NCBI GenBank assembly: GCA_012837765.1
Contig: DUQO01000035.1
Span: 1 to 52,844, forward strand
Reading direction: 5' to 3'
DNA from: Mollicutes bacterium
Lineage (GTDB): Bacteria > Bacillota_I > Bacilli_A > RF39 > UBA660
Length of the DNA: 52,844 bases
Shown here piece by piece: positions 16,502 through 25,458 of this stretch (position 1 is the first letter of the stretch; each line of letters begins with the position of its first letter). The translations under genes were made by a program, and so were the position numbers. The notes beneath the pieces were generated by a model that was not told where the DNA came from, did no database searches, and was given only the letters and a program-made list of their open reading frames with translations.

Positions 16502-18544
16502 ATGGCAGTATCTAAAGAAGATTTAGATTTTGAGAAAAAGTATTTAAAAAACTGCTTAGATGACATCAAACAACAAATAAATGAATTAGGTAAAAATTTA
16601 GAAATTGAAAGTAAAGATCTTAAAGAAACAAGAAAATTTATATGGGAAAACAAAGGATCTATGGATCCAGTTGAAATAAGAAGTAATTTACTATCATCAG
16701 AACTTGAGTATTATGCATTTGAAAGACATGCTAATTATTTAAAAAAATTGTATCGTGTTAAAGAAAGTCCTTATTTCGGAAGAATTGATTTTGTTGAAGA
16801 TGAAAACAATATAAATCATACAATCTATATCGGCATAACTCATCTAGCAAAAGACAATAATAACCTCATATATGATTGGCGCGCTCCTATTTCTAGTTTG
16901 TTTTATGATTACGAAGGAGGAAAGGCATCATACATTGCACCAGAAGGAAAAATAAGTGGTTTGCTAACTAAAAAAAGACAATACAAAATTAAAAATGAAA
17001 AATTGGTACATATCTTTGATAACAACATTAATGTTACAGATGAATTTCTACAAGAAATTCTTTCAAACACTTCAAATGATAAGATGAAAAACATTGTTAA
17101 TACCATTCAAAAAGAGCAGAATGAAGTAATTAGAAACACAGATAGTAAAAACTTAATTGTTCAAGGTATAGCTGGATCTGGTAAAACTTCTGTCGCTCTT
17201 CACCGTATAGCTTTCCTTTTATACAAATTAGAAAATATAAATTCAAACAATATCTTAATTTTTTCACCTAACAATATATTTTCAGAATACATATCAAATG
17301 TCTTACCTGAGTTAGGAGAGACTAATGCACTTGATACAACATTTAGTGATTTCGCTAAAAAGTACATTACTAAATATAATAAGATTGAAAGTTTCTCTTC
17401 TTTTATTGAAAGATATTATACAAATTCAAATGTTAACAAAAATTTAACAACATTCAAAATGTCGGACGAAATGATTGATATTATTGATCAATATGTAGAA
17501 GACCTATTAAATAATGTCACATTCACAAATGATATAGAAATTGAAATTAGCACTTATGAAAAGGAATATTTAAATCAATTGTTTCATGATCGATATGCAA
17601 AAGTAACTTTGTTTGAGAGAATAGAACTTATCGCTGAGCATATTTGTAATAGAGAAAACAAAAGAATCAGTAAGGTTGGTAAAACTATTCAAAATATTCT
17701 TTGGAAGAACTTAAACGTTTCAAAAGACATCAAAGTTTTATTTAAAAACTTATTTAAATCAGATGCCTTTATTAAAAAATATAATGAAACATTAAGTGAT
17801 AATGAAATAAATAAATTTATCAATCAAAAAACCCTGTTTTATGAAGACTCACTCTTATTAATATATTTACAAGGTAAATTACAAAGTTTTCCATATAGCT
17901 CTGTTATCAAGCAAGTAGTAATTGATGAAGCGCAGGACTACAGTAAATTACAGTACATTATTTTGAAAAAAATATTTCCATATGCTTCATATACTGTTTT
18001 AGGTGATATCAATCAAAATATTAATCCATATTATAAATATAATTCACTATATGATTTAAAAGATATCTTAGGAGATACCAAATACGTAGAATTAAACAAA
18101 ACATATCGTTCTTCTCCTGAAATCATTGAATATACTAATAAAATCATGGGACTCAAACATGCTGTAAGCATAAGACATAGTAATAACTTTCCTGTCATAT
18201 GTGAAAACCCTGTTGATTTATATGCTCAATTGAAAGATGATATTAAAGAAGGTCAAAAGCATCATAAAAAGATTGCCATAGTAACTAAAAATAATGAAGA
18301 AGCTAAAATGTTGTATGATATGCTTAAAAATGATTTTGAAGACATTAATTATTTATCAGAATATAGTGAAAACTTTAATCATAATTTAGTTATCATACCT
18401 TCATATTTATCAAAAGGATTAGAATTTGATTTAGTTATTGTTTATACTGATAAGGACAACAAATATAAAAACAATGAAAAAAATTTATATTATGTTGTAA
18501 CAACTAGAGCTCAACACCAGTTAAAAATTTATAATCAAATATAA
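16502..18544 (+). CDS. helD: HelD-type superfamily I helicase (RNA polymerase recycling factor)
   Basis: A 680-residue ATPase. The N-terminus is a long coiled coil (about residues 8-90), followed by YFGRIDF (91-97) and DWRAPISS (125-132), which are diagnostic of HelD rather than UvrD or PcrA. Walker A is GIAGSGKTS (222-230); VIDEAQDYS is the Walker B, and the C-terminal motifs KTYRSSPEI and YVVTTRAQHQL are present. HelD binds RNA polymerase and uses ATP to strip it from DNA and RNA. It is shorter than Bacillus subtilis HelD (about 774). AGGAGGTAAT precedes the ATG. Single-gene unit. An A7 run at 16741-16747 is in frame. Confidence 0.92.
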   Translation: MAVSKEDLDFEKKYLKNCLDDIKQQINELGKNLEIESKDLKETRKFIWENKGSMDPVEIRSNLLSSELEYYAFERHANYLKKLYRVKESPYFGRIDFVEDENNINHTIYIGITHLAKDNNNLIYDWRAPISSLFYDYEGGKASYIAPEGKISGLLTKKRQYKIKNEKLVHIFDNNINVTDEFLQEILSNTSNDKMKNIVNTIQKEQNEVIRNTDSKNLIVQGIAGSGKTSVALHRIAFLLYKLENINSNNILIFSPNNIFSEYISNVLPELGETNALDTTFSDFAKKYITKYNKIESFSSFIERYYTNSNVNKNLTTFKMSDEMIDIIDQYVEDLLNNVTFTNDIEIEISTYEKEYLNQLFHDRYAKVTLFERIELIAEHICNRENKRISKVGKTIQNILWKNLNVSKDIKVLFKNLFKSDAFIKKYNETLSDNEINKFINQKTLFYEDSLLLIYLQGKLQSFPYSSVIKQVVIDEAQDYSKLQYIILKKIFPYASYTVLGDINQNINPYYKYNSLYDLKDILGDTKYVELNKTYRSSPEIIEYTNKIMGLKHAVSIRHSNNFPVICENPVDLYAQLKDDIKEGQKHHKKIAIVTKNNEEAKMLYDMLKNDFEDINYLSEYSENFNHNLVIIPSYLSKGLEFDLVIVYTDKDNKYKNNEKNLYYVVTTRAQHQLKIYNQI

Positions 18545-18572
18545 AACCAAAGCATATGCTTTGGTTTTTATT
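18543..18572. terminator. Bidirectional terminator between helD and asnB
   Basis: A near-perfect palindrome with arms of 11 bp (AAACCAAAGC / GCTTTGGTTT) around 18543-18568 with T-runs on both strands. Confidence 0.8.
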
Positions 18573-20382
18573 TAAAATACTCATTATACCATGTTAAAAA
18601 GGTATATATTGTCCATATCTTTCGACTATTGTCTTTCTTATTGTTTATGTGGTCATCTAATAATTTTAAAGTTTCTCGTGTGTTGAAAAATTTGTTTCCT
18701 CTTAAAAAAGACTTCTTTATTAGATTATATGTATCTTCTTCTTTAATCCATTCTCTAATAGGTACTGGAAAACCAAGCTTCTTTTTATTCGCTACCTCAT
18801 CATTTATTAGTTCATTAGCAACTAAACGATATGCATATTTAGTAGTTTTATTAGTAACCTTATATTTAGTGGGCATTCTTCTTCCTAAATTTATTACATT
18901 TTTATCTAAAAATGGCAATCTAACTTCTAGCGAATTGGCCATACTCATTTTATCAGCTTTAAGTAAAATATCATCTACTAACCAAAAATTAAAGTCAATA
19001 TATTGCATTTTGGTTACATCATCTAAATTTTTCGCTTTATCATAATATGGTTTAGTTATTTCTTTATAATCTTTTGCTCTTGTCTTAAAATTCAATAGTT
19101 TTTTTCGTTCTTTAGTATCAAAAATGAAAGCGTTACCCACATATCTTTCTTCTAATTTTCTTCCTCTTCTTACAATAAAATTTATCCCCCTTACTTTTGG
19201 TAAGCAAGATGCAACTTTACTAATAAAACGTCTTATGAAGAAAGGTATCTTATTATACCAAGATATAGAAAGAGGTTCTTGATAAATGTTATAGCCACCA
19301 AATATTTCATCTGCCCCTTCACCTGAAAAACAAACTTTAACATGTTTTGATGCAATGTTAGCAGCAAAATATAAGGCAATAGCAGCTGGATCAGCTAATG
19401 GTTCATCCATATAATATTGAATTGTAGGAAACTTTTTAAAATACTCTTCTTTCGAGATTATTTTGTTTACGTTCTCTATTTTGTTTTCTGAAGAAAAATC
19501 CTTGGCATAATCAATTTCACTATATTTTTTGTTTTCAAAACCAACGGTAAAGCTTTTTTTAACTTTACTTGCTTTTATTAAGTATGAAGAATCAACGCCA
19601 CTAGATAAAAAACCACCTGTTTTAACCTTACTTGTTTTATGCGCTTTAATCGAATTTGCTAACACTTTATTAATTTCATTTTTCCAATAATCAAGTGTTT
19701 GATTATCATCAATATCAAATGAAAATTCATAGTATTTTTTTATTTCTATTTCTTTTCCTTTATAAATCAAATAATGTCCTGGTGGTAATTTAAAGACATT
19801 TTTAAAAAATGTTTCTGGTCCTTTTGAATATTGAAAAGTTAAATAATTTTCTAATGCCCTTTTATTTAACTCCTTTCTGAATTCAGGATGTGGTAAAAAG
19901 GCTTTAATTTCTGAAGCAAACATGAATGTTTTATTCATCAAAGTATAGTATAAAGGCTTTATCCCATAAAAATCTCTTGCTCCAAACACTTCCTTTTTGT
20001 TTGAATCATAGATTACAAAAGCAAACATTCCTCTCAATTTATTAAGTATATCAACACCATATTCTTCATAACCATGTAATACAACTTCAACATCAGAATC
20101 GGTGTTAAAAGTATGACCTTTCTTTATCAATTGCTTTCTTAAATCTTTGTAATTATATATTCTTCCATCGAATGTAATGATAAGTGTTTTATCTTCGTTA
20201 TACATTGGCTGATTATCATTAGATAGATCATTGATTTTAAGCAAACGAAAACCTAAGGCAATATCATCATCAACATGATACCCTTCTGAATCTGGTCCTC
20301 GATGTTTTATTTTATTACTCATCTTTTTAATAATTGTTTTTTTGTTTTTCTTATTTGAAATAAATCCTACAAATCCACACAT
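18568..20382 (-). CDS. asnB: Glutamine-dependent asparagine synthetase-like amidotransferase
   Basis: A 604-residue protein with an N-terminal class II glutaminase domain (Cys2 in MCGFVGF is the nucleophile; RHGPDSEGYH and ARDFYGIKPL follow) and a C-terminal ATP-pyrophosphatase synthetase domain (FLSSGVDSSYL, GFENKKYSEIDYA, FSGEGADEIFGGY). It either makes asparagine from aspartate or amidates a carboxylate elsewhere. It starts 2 bp after the murE stop codon, so the two are co-transcribed. In several Bacillota an AsnB-like enzyme amidates the diaminopimelate of peptidoglycan, which is a serious alternative here. The domain call is sure; the substrate is not. Confidence 0.93.
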   Translation of the reverse strand: MCGFVGFISNKKNKKTIIKKMSNKIKHRGPDSEGYHVDDDIALGFRLLKINDLSNDNQPMYNEDKTLIITFDGRIYNYKDLRKQLIKKGHTFNTDSDVEVVLHGYEEYGVDILNKLRGMFAFVIYDSNKKEVFGARDFYGIKPLYYTLMNKTFMFASEIKAFLPHPEFRKELNKRALENYLTFQYSKGPETFFKNVFKLPPGHYLIYKGKEIEIKKYYEFSFDIDDNQTLDYWKNEINKVLANSIKAHKTSKVKTGGFLSSGVDSSYLIKASKVKKSFTVGFENKKYSEIDYAKDFSSENKIENVNKIISKEEYFKKFPTIQYYMDEPLADPAAIALYFAANIASKHVKVCFSGEGADEIFGGYNIYQEPLSISWYNKIPFFIRRFISKVASCLPKVRGINFIVRRGRKLEERYVGNAFIFDTKERKKLLNFKTRAKDYKEITKPYYDKAKNLDDVTKMQYIDFNFWLVDDILLKADKMSMANSLEVRLPFLDKNVINLGRRMPTKYKVTNKTTKYAYRLVANELINDEVANKKKLGFPVPIREWIKEEDTYNLIKKSFLRGNKFFNTRETLKLLDDHINNKKDNSRKIWTIYTFLTWYNEYFK

Positions 20383-20384
20383 TT

Positions 20385-21758
20385 TTAAACCTCTTGTTTC
20401 TTTTCAATATATTTTTTTACATGTTCTCTATCATCATGAAACATTTTTTCTTTACCAATGATTTGATAATTTTCATGTCCTTTTCCTAATATTAATAAGA
20501 TGTCTTCTCCATCTAACATATCGACACCTTTTTCAATAGCTCTTTTTCTATCATGAATTATCTCATAATTATCAGTTTTTAAACCACTAACAATATCATT
20601 CATAATTTGTTTTTCATCTTCTGTTCTAGGATTATCATTAGTAAAAATAACATAATCACTTAATTCTGTAGCGATAGCTCCCATTATCGGTCTTTTCATT
20701 CTATCACGGTCACCGCCACACCCAACAATGGTAATAATACGATCCTTTTTGTAACTATTGACACCATTTAAAACATTAGATACAGCATCTGGTGTATGAG
20801 CATAATCGACAAAGATCATTGAATTTTTATATTTTATACCATCCATTCTTCCAGGAGGAGAAGTTATAAAATCATTCTTTTTTGTAATCTCTTCAATACT
20901 ATAACCCATTTTATTAGCAATTATTAAACAGACTAAATAATTGTATATGTTATATTTACCTACTAACTTAGTCGTTATATGAAACGTTTGATCATTTACT
21001 TTTAAATCAAATGTCGTTTTATTTATTTCTAGTTTATAATCTAATATTTTATAATCCGATTCATTACTAAATCCATATATGACATTCTCATTATCTAAAA
21101 GAAAATGTTTATAATTATCATCATCACCATTAACTAAAACAAGTCCATTCTTCTTAACTTTTTTAAACAGTTTTTGTTTTGCTTTCATATAGTTATTAAG
21201 CGTCTTATGATAATCTAAATGATCTTGTGTTAAATTAGTAAAAACAGCATAATCATATGTTATTCCTTCTACTCTTCCATAAGAAAGAGCATGACTACTA
21301 ACTTCCATTACTATTACTTCAACGTTTTTTTCTTTACATCTTAAAAACATCTCATACAAATCTAGTATTTCAGGCGTTGTATTTTGAAGCGTTTCTATCT
21401 CATCTTCAATGTAAAAGCCTATCGTTCCTATGTACGCTGTTTTTTTACCTAATAAATTTAATAATTTATATATAAGATAACAACTTGTGGTTTTCCCATT
21501 AGTTCCTGTAATTCCTATAAAAGTGATGTCTTTTAAAACATCACTATACTTTTCTTTCAAATACTTTGTTAAATATTCTCTTGTGTCCTTAACTATAAGG
21601 GTCGGAACTTCATATTGACCTGTCTCAGCAACAATCATACTTGCTCCATTTTCAATAGCTTGTTTGATATAAGAATGTCCATCACTATTAACACCACGCA
21701 TGGCGACAAAGGTATCACCTTTAACAACTTTTCTCGAGTCTACTTTTATATTCATCAT
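20385..21758 (-). CDS. murE: UDP-MurNAc-L-Ala-D-Glu: meso-diaminopimelate ligase
   Basis: A 457-residue Mur ligase that adds the third residue of the peptidoglycan stem peptide in the cytosol. The P-loop is TGTNGKTT (84-91); EVSSHAL, TNLTQDHLDYH, HTPDAV and GKGHE are present. DNPR at residues 375-378 is the motif of meso-diaminopimelate-specific MurE; lysine enzymes carry a different one. The N-terminus starts almost directly at DSRKVVKGDTFVA, missing about 20 residues that usually come before. GAGGAGAGT precedes the ATG, so the short start seems real. First gene of a pair with asnB. Confidence 0.93.
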   Translation of the reverse strand: MMNIKVDSRKVVKGDTFVAMRGVNSDGHSYIKQAIENGASMIVAETGQYEVPTLIVKDTREYLTKYLKEKYSDVLKDITFIGITGTNGKTTSCYLIYKLLNLLGKKTAYIGTIGFYIEDEIETLQNTTPEILDLYEMFLRCKEKNVEVIVMEVSSHALSYGRVEGITYDYAVFTNLTQDHLDYHKTLNNYMKAKQKLFKKVKKNGLVLVNGDDDNYKHFLLDNENVIYGFSNESDYKILDYKLEINKTTFDLKVNDQTFHITTKLVGKYNIYNYLVCLIIANKMGYSIEEITKKNDFITSPPGRMDGIKYKNSMIFVDYAHTPDAVSNVLNGVNSYKKDRIITIVGCGGDRDRMKRPIMGAIATELSDYVIFTNDNPRTEDEKQIMNDIVSGLKTDNYEIIHDRKRAIEKGVDMLDGEDILLILGKGHENYQIIGKEKMFHDDREHVKKYIEKKQEV

Positions 21759-21983
21759 ATCGACTCTCCTCTCATAACAAAACTGCCTAATACTAATATT
21801 AATTATAACATTGAGACTACTTGTTGTAAATAAAGCTTTTTAAAAATAAAAAAACACCTGAAGGTGCAATCTTTTTGGGATGCTAGTTAGATAGGGGGGT
21901 TACAAAAATTGTAATGAGATTAATTTGATTTCAAATTAGGGATAACTAGAATTTCCTTGGTTATAGAATTTCGATTAGTTGGT
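21759..21983. other. Non-coding gap upstream of murE
   Basis: This 225-bp stretch holds the murE ribosome-binding site and probably its promoter. A small ACCT/AGGT hairpin lies near 21857. No gene was seen. Confidence 0.4.
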
Positions 21984-22347
21984 TTAAATATAGTAAAATC
22001 TCCCAAATAAATAAAAATCATTTTCTTTTAATAATACAATATATTCTTGCCCTAATTCTAAATTTTGATGATTATCAAATTCATAATAAATATATAATTC
22101 ATCAAGTTCTTCTTCGGATATTTTATTAAGTCCCATTTTTTGTATTCTCTCTTCTGTTGTACTTCCACAACTGCTTTATTGTAACATATCCTCCACTTTG
22201 ACTTATATCGATTATTTCAGGAACAAAATTGCCTTTTAACACTTCAAGAACTTGAACCTTTATCAAAGATATTGGAAAAGGATTATCATTCTCAAATATT
22301 CTAACTCTTAATATATAGTCAGATTCATTAACAACATAATCAACCAT
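21984..22347 (-). pseudogene. Frameshifted remnant of a small beta-rich protein
   Basis: The frame starting at 22347 (MVDYVVNESDYILRVRI...SLIKVQVLEVLKGNF...) stops at 22126. The next frame continues to 21984 (MGLNKISEEELDELYIYYEF...LGQEYIVLL...FGRFYYI). Deleting one base of the T6 run at 22136-22141 joins them. The pattern V-x-V-L-E-V-L-K-G, then GG, then G-x-E-Y-I-V-L-L is typical of the C-terminal part of secreted beta-rich proteins of Bacillota. A stop codon lies just upstream of 22347 and there is no signal peptide or ribosome-binding site, so the 5' end is also lost. Confidence 0.6.
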
Positions 22348-22471
22348 GTAAATATTATAATACTACAAAGATTATTGATGTACAATCATAACAATTGGCA
22401 TGTCATATGTAGTGATTGTTTTTTCAAAAGGAGAATAATCTAATAGTAGATAAGATAAAGGAGGAATTGTT

Positions 22472-22654
22472 ATGTTTCCTTGTTCATATCCTTTTCCTGG
22501 AGCTTGTTGGCCTGGCTTTGGTGGCTGGGGAGGTTTCGGCGGCTGGGGCGGATTTGGTGGCTGCGGCAGTGGTTGGGGATGGGCTATCGCAATTATAATT
22601 GTATTGTTTTTAATTTTTGCAATAGCACGTCCACATTATAGAAAAGGGTTTTAA
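22472..22654 (+). CDS. YjcZ-like glycine-rich sporulation microprotein
   Basis: A 60-residue protein: a Cys/Pro head, four GFGGWGG-type repeats (about residues 14-36), one C-terminal membrane helix (AIAIIIVLFLIFAIA) and a basic tail (RPHYRKGF). This is the composition of YjcZ-family spore coat microproteins. AAAGGAGG lies seven bases before the ATG. A shifted reading of the same repeats, starting at 22416, also stays open but has no ribosome-binding site. Confidence 0.78.
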   Translation: MFPCSYPFPGACWPGFGGWGGFGGWGGFGGCGSGWGWAIAIIIVLFLIFAIARPHYRKGF

Positions 22655-22657
22655 CAG

Positions 22658-22679
22658 AAAATCACAATAGTGATTTTTT
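22658..22679 (+). terminator. Terminator of the YjcZ-like gene
   Basis: AAAATCAC (22658-22665) pairs with GTGATTTT (22670-22677), then T's. Confidence 0.75.
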
Positions 22680-22725
22680 GTTTTATAAATAAAATCTTCT
22701 AGCTAATACTATTAGGGGTGATAAA

Positions 22726-23504
22726 ATGAAAATATTGATTACAGGAGCTAGAAGTGGTATTGGATATGCTGCTGCATTAGAACTATTAAAAAGAAGACAT
22801 TTTGTTTATCTATCAGTTGAAAGTAATGAGCATTTACATGCGTTAGAAAAAAAGAAGAGTTAAAAGGTGAAAATGTTGAACTCTTAAAACTTGATATAAC
22901 AAATCAAGAGGATAGAGAAAAAGTAAGTAATTTAGATATAGATGTGTTAATCAACAATGCTGCTATTGGTATAGGTGGATCTATAGTAGAAGCTAAAATG
23001 GAAAGAATTAGAGAAAATTTTGAAGTAAACTTCTTTGGAACTATTGCATTGACACAAATATTTTTACGAAAAATGATACAAAAAAATAGCGGGCGAATAA
23101 TAATGATTTCATCTATGGCTGGTGATTTAGCTTTTCCTTGGCTTGGTATATATTCATCTACTAAAGCAGCTTTGAACTGTCTTACAACATCATTATATAA
23201 AGAGTTAAAAAGTGTTGATTCAAATGTAAAAGTAATAATTATTGAGCCTGGATTATATAGAACTGGTTTTAACGAAGTTATGATGGACAATAAATATGAT
23301 GATGAAGATTCTATGTTTAAAGAATATCGAAAAAAGATATATGATAATAAACAATTAAAAATCAATTTTCTTAGTAGTAATAATTTAAAAAGTATTGTAG
23401 ACCAAATTGTAAAAGCGGTCGAAGATGAAAATCCTCGTTTTAAATACAAAGCTCCTTTTATTCATCAAGTGCTAAAAAAAAGCTATGTTATAGTTAAGAA
23501 TTAA
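22726..23504 (+). pseudogene. Short-chain dehydrogenase/reductase broken by a one-base frameshift
   Basis: An ATG at 22726 after GGGGTGAT opens the SDR N-terminus with TGARSGIG (cofactor-binding TGxxxGxG), then stops at 22861-22863. The rest continues in another frame to 23504 with NNAAIG, ISSMAG and the catalytic YSSTK (YxxxK). Adding one A to the A7 run at 22847-22853 restores a single protein of about 259 residues, the usual SDR length. An internal ATG at 22944 would give a 186-residue protein without the cofactor-binding end, so an active enzyme is unlikely unless the frame is repaired. Confidence 0.8.
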
Positions 23505-23526
23505 AGACACCTCTGGTGTCTTCTTT
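23504..23526. terminator. Terminator after the SDR and the YmaF-like gene
   Basis: AAGACACC (23504-23511) pairs with GGTGTCTT (23515-23522). The opposite-strand YmaF-like gene ends at 23525, so it serves both. Confidence 0.7.
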
Positions 23527-23845
23527 ATTCTAATAAACTAGCAATTTGAAAATTATGTCTATGACCATCACTAACTGTTGTTGTACCTGCCACTAAATGT
23601 ATATGTCTATTGTTTGCAATTGGTATTTGAAGACCACTCCTTACACTAATTTGATGAATGTGTCCATCATCATAACTTGTATTACTAACTACCTCATGTA
23701 TATGTCCTCCTGGTACAGCTATCGCTTTACTATCTATTGCTGCAATACGATGATTATGATTATCATTGATAAAAGTACTTCCTAACAATTCATGAGTATG
23801 ATTAGGTGCAAATTGATTAGGTCCAACATAATGATTATTGTTCAT
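23525..23845 (-). CDS. YmaF-like His-rich repeat protein
   Basis: A 106-residue protein with at least six histidine pairs in the pattern H-x-H (HTH, HNHR, HIHEV, HIHQI, HIHLV, HRHNF) spaced about 15-20 residues apart, each after a G/D-D-G or N-N turn. This is the YmaF family, found in spore formers and annotated in Bacillus without a clear function; the repeated H-x-H pairs suggest metal binding. Upstream on the minus strand an AC-N17-AATACTATG is a poor match to sigma-K. No signal peptide. Confidence 0.75.
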   Translation of the reverse strand: MNNNHYVGPNQFAPNHTHELLGSTFINDNHNHRIAAIDSKAIAVPGGHIHEVVSNTSYDDGHIHQISVRSGLQIPIANNRHIHLVAGTTTVSDGHRHNFQIASLLE

Positions 23846-23905
23846 TTTATCCCCTTCTCGCTATTACATAGTATTCTATAATGAACAATAATGTTTATTA
23901 AATTT

Positions 23906-24610
23906 TTATATTAAATAAGGAGTATTACTAACAACTTCATTTTTTGTTCTATCAAAACGAAGAGGTGTCACTATCATTCCTAATGTGTCTGCATTATAAT
24001 AACCTATTATTCTTTGAATGGCTTGTAAATTATAAGTTCCATTACTAAATATTGGACGAAGTTCAATTATAGGAGACACCATCCCTTTCATTGAATTTAT
24101 TAATTTACCATCAGAATTATATAAATTTTTTAAATAATCCCCTCTATTACTTATATTTATATTTTGTTTAAAGTCAGAAAACAACCCTTTCACTTCCACA
24201 ATATAATTATCTTTATAATTAACATCATATTGATGTTCACTGTTAAATTGTTCAAAATCAAACACTCTATTTGCTTCATTATCAACAAATGAATATATGT
24301 AAAAATAACTTTCTCTTCCAGTATTACCAGATTCTATAGATATAAATATGTCATCAATACCATCTTTTGTAAAATCACCTACAAAAAGTTTTGGGTTATA
24401 TCCTTTATTAACTTTTAAATTGATATGATATGTTTTTCCATTCTCAACATCAACCCTTATGTTACTAGCTACAATTCCTGTTGTTTCCCTTCTGCCTGTT
24501 AAATAAATATTTTCAGCAACTCCATCTCCATTTACATCAGCTCTTTTAGTATCAAAGATAATAATATTATTTGATACATCATTCTGTCTATAATTTAGTA
24601 TGTGTTCCAT
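23906..24610 (-). CDS. VCBS/FG-GAP-like repeat protein with Ca-binding-type loops
   Basis: A 234-residue protein with two D-x-[DN]-x-D-G-like loops: ADVNGDGVAENIYLTG (about residues 24-39) and GDFTKDGIDDIFISI (about 78-92). These are the calcium-binding turns of FG-GAP/VCBS beta-propeller repeats. No signal peptide is visible, so it may be a cytosolic or mother-cell (coat) protein, as in Bacillus spore proteins with similar repeats. A CATATAATA lies upstream near 24640, but no sigma-K -35 is present. The role is unknown. Confidence 0.65.
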   Translation of the reverse strand: MEHILNYRQNDVSNNIIIFDTKRADVNGDGVAENIYLTGRRETTGIVASNIRVDVENGKTYHINLKVNKGYNPKLFVGDFTKDGIDDIFISIESGNTGRESYFYIYSFVDNEANRVFDFEQFNSEHQYDVNYKDNYIVEVKGLFSDFKQNINISNRGDYLKNLYNSDGKLINSMKGMVSPIIELRPIFSNGTYNLQAIQRIIGYYNADTLGMIVTPLRFDRTKNEVVSNTPYLI

Positions 24611-24626
24611 TTTAACACTTCCTAAC

Positions 24627-24645
24627 TTATCATATTATATGATAA
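24627..24645. repeat. 19-bp perfect palindrome
   Basis: TTATCATAT (24627-24635), one centre base, ATATGATAA (24637-24645). It lies between the membrane-protein gene that ends at 24647 and the start at 24610. It could be an operator or part of a promoter. Confidence 0.5.
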
Positions 24646-24646
24646 A

Positions 24647-25249
24647 TCAGCCTTTAGAAATGACTCTTTTATTAACACCACTTATAATATAATTTTTAAT
24701 GTATGGAATAGATATAAAGAAGCCACCAATAATAGCTGTTATTATATCTAGCATTGTGTCTGTATTACCTTTCTGGGCATTTTTGTTAAAAATTAAATCA
24801 AAGAAAAACTCAACTATTTCCCAGGTTGTTGCTACAGCAATATTGATAACTGTTATCAATAAGAAAAATTCCCTCTTATTAATCTTTGTTTTATACAATC
24901 TCTCAAGTAAAATAATGGAAATAACAGTTACAAACATACCAGACGTAAAATGAATTAATTTATCATAAAACATAACCTTACTATAAAAATCACCTATAGC
25001 ACCAAAAATACCACTTCCTAAAATAAATAATAAATAGCTTAATTTTAATGTTTCATCTATTCTTGTTTTAATTATTTTTTCTAAAACAAACACAAACAAC
25101 GGCAATAATATCATTAACATACTACTTATCATCATAAAAACATCGTTTTTTGTTAAATATAATATTGCATAACTAATACAAATTACAATTGATAATATAG
25201 TAATAGCAATATTTAATTTTAATAGAGGTGTTGCTTTGCTTTTTTTCAT
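24647..25249 (-). CDS. YjdF/DUF2238-like membrane protein
   Basis: A 200-residue protein with about six membrane helices. The segments FYDKLIHFTSG, ATTWEIVEFFFD and DTMLDIITAIIGG are the conserved core of the DUF2238/YjdF family of inner-membrane proteins, whose function is unknown; the conserved D/H/E/D residues inside the membrane are intriguing. It lies upstream of the VCBS-like gene on the same strand, separated by 36 bp and the palindrome. Confidence 0.72.
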   Translation of the reverse strand: MKKSKATPLLKLNIAITILSIVICISYAILYLTKNDVFMMISSMLMILLPLFVFVLEKIIKTRIDETLKLSYLLFILGSGIFGAIGDFYSKVMFYDKLIHFTSGMFVTVISIILLERLYKTKINKREFFLLITVINIAVATTWEIVEFFFDLIFNKNAQKGNTDTMLDIITAIIGGFFISIPYIKNYIISGVNKRVISKG

Positions 25250-25316
25250 TTTGATACTCCTTATTTACAATGTATTTATATTATATAATATTTTATTTTT
25301 ATTATTAAAATTATTG

Positions 25317-25343
25317 AAAAAAGGGAGTTAAACTCCCTTTTTT
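25317..25343 (-). terminator. Terminator of the 27-residue microprotein gene
   Basis: AAAAAAGGGAG (25317-25327) pairs with CTCCCTTTTTT (25333-25343), directly after the stop at 25345 on the minus strand. Confidence 0.78.
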
Positions 25344-25344
25344 A

Positions 25345-25428
25345 TTAGCACCAACCTATTACAATTACTAAAAGGATGAATAAAACTAATACAAAAGCAC
25401 TTCCATAACCGCCTACACCAGTAGTCAT
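25345..25428 (-). CDS. YjcZ-like sporulation microprotein (27 residues)
   Basis: ATG at 25428 after AGGAGGGG encodes MTTGVGGYGSA followed by a single membrane helix (FVLVLFILLVIVIG) and WC. It shares LVLFILLVI and the Gly/Tyr head with the protein encoded at 16262-16357. This size and composition are typical of YjcZ-family spore proteins. The gene is too short for routine gene calling but has a ribosome-binding site, a promoter-like element and a terminator. Confidence 0.75.
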   Translation of the reverse strand: MTTGVGGYGSAFVLVLFILLVIVIGWC

Positions 25429-25458
25429 AATTACCCCTCCTTTATTATTGGTACACTA

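Noticed and set aside
22385-22426. Terminator at CAATCA...TGATTG with T6
   Set aside because: Stem of six pairs with a loop of about 24 bases and no plus-strand gene upstream to end.
22416-22598. Open frame rich in alanine and valine overlapping the Gly-rich microprotein
   Set aside because: No ribosome-binding site; it is a shifted reading of the GGC/TGG repeats. The frame starting at 22472 has AAAGGAGG and a family match.
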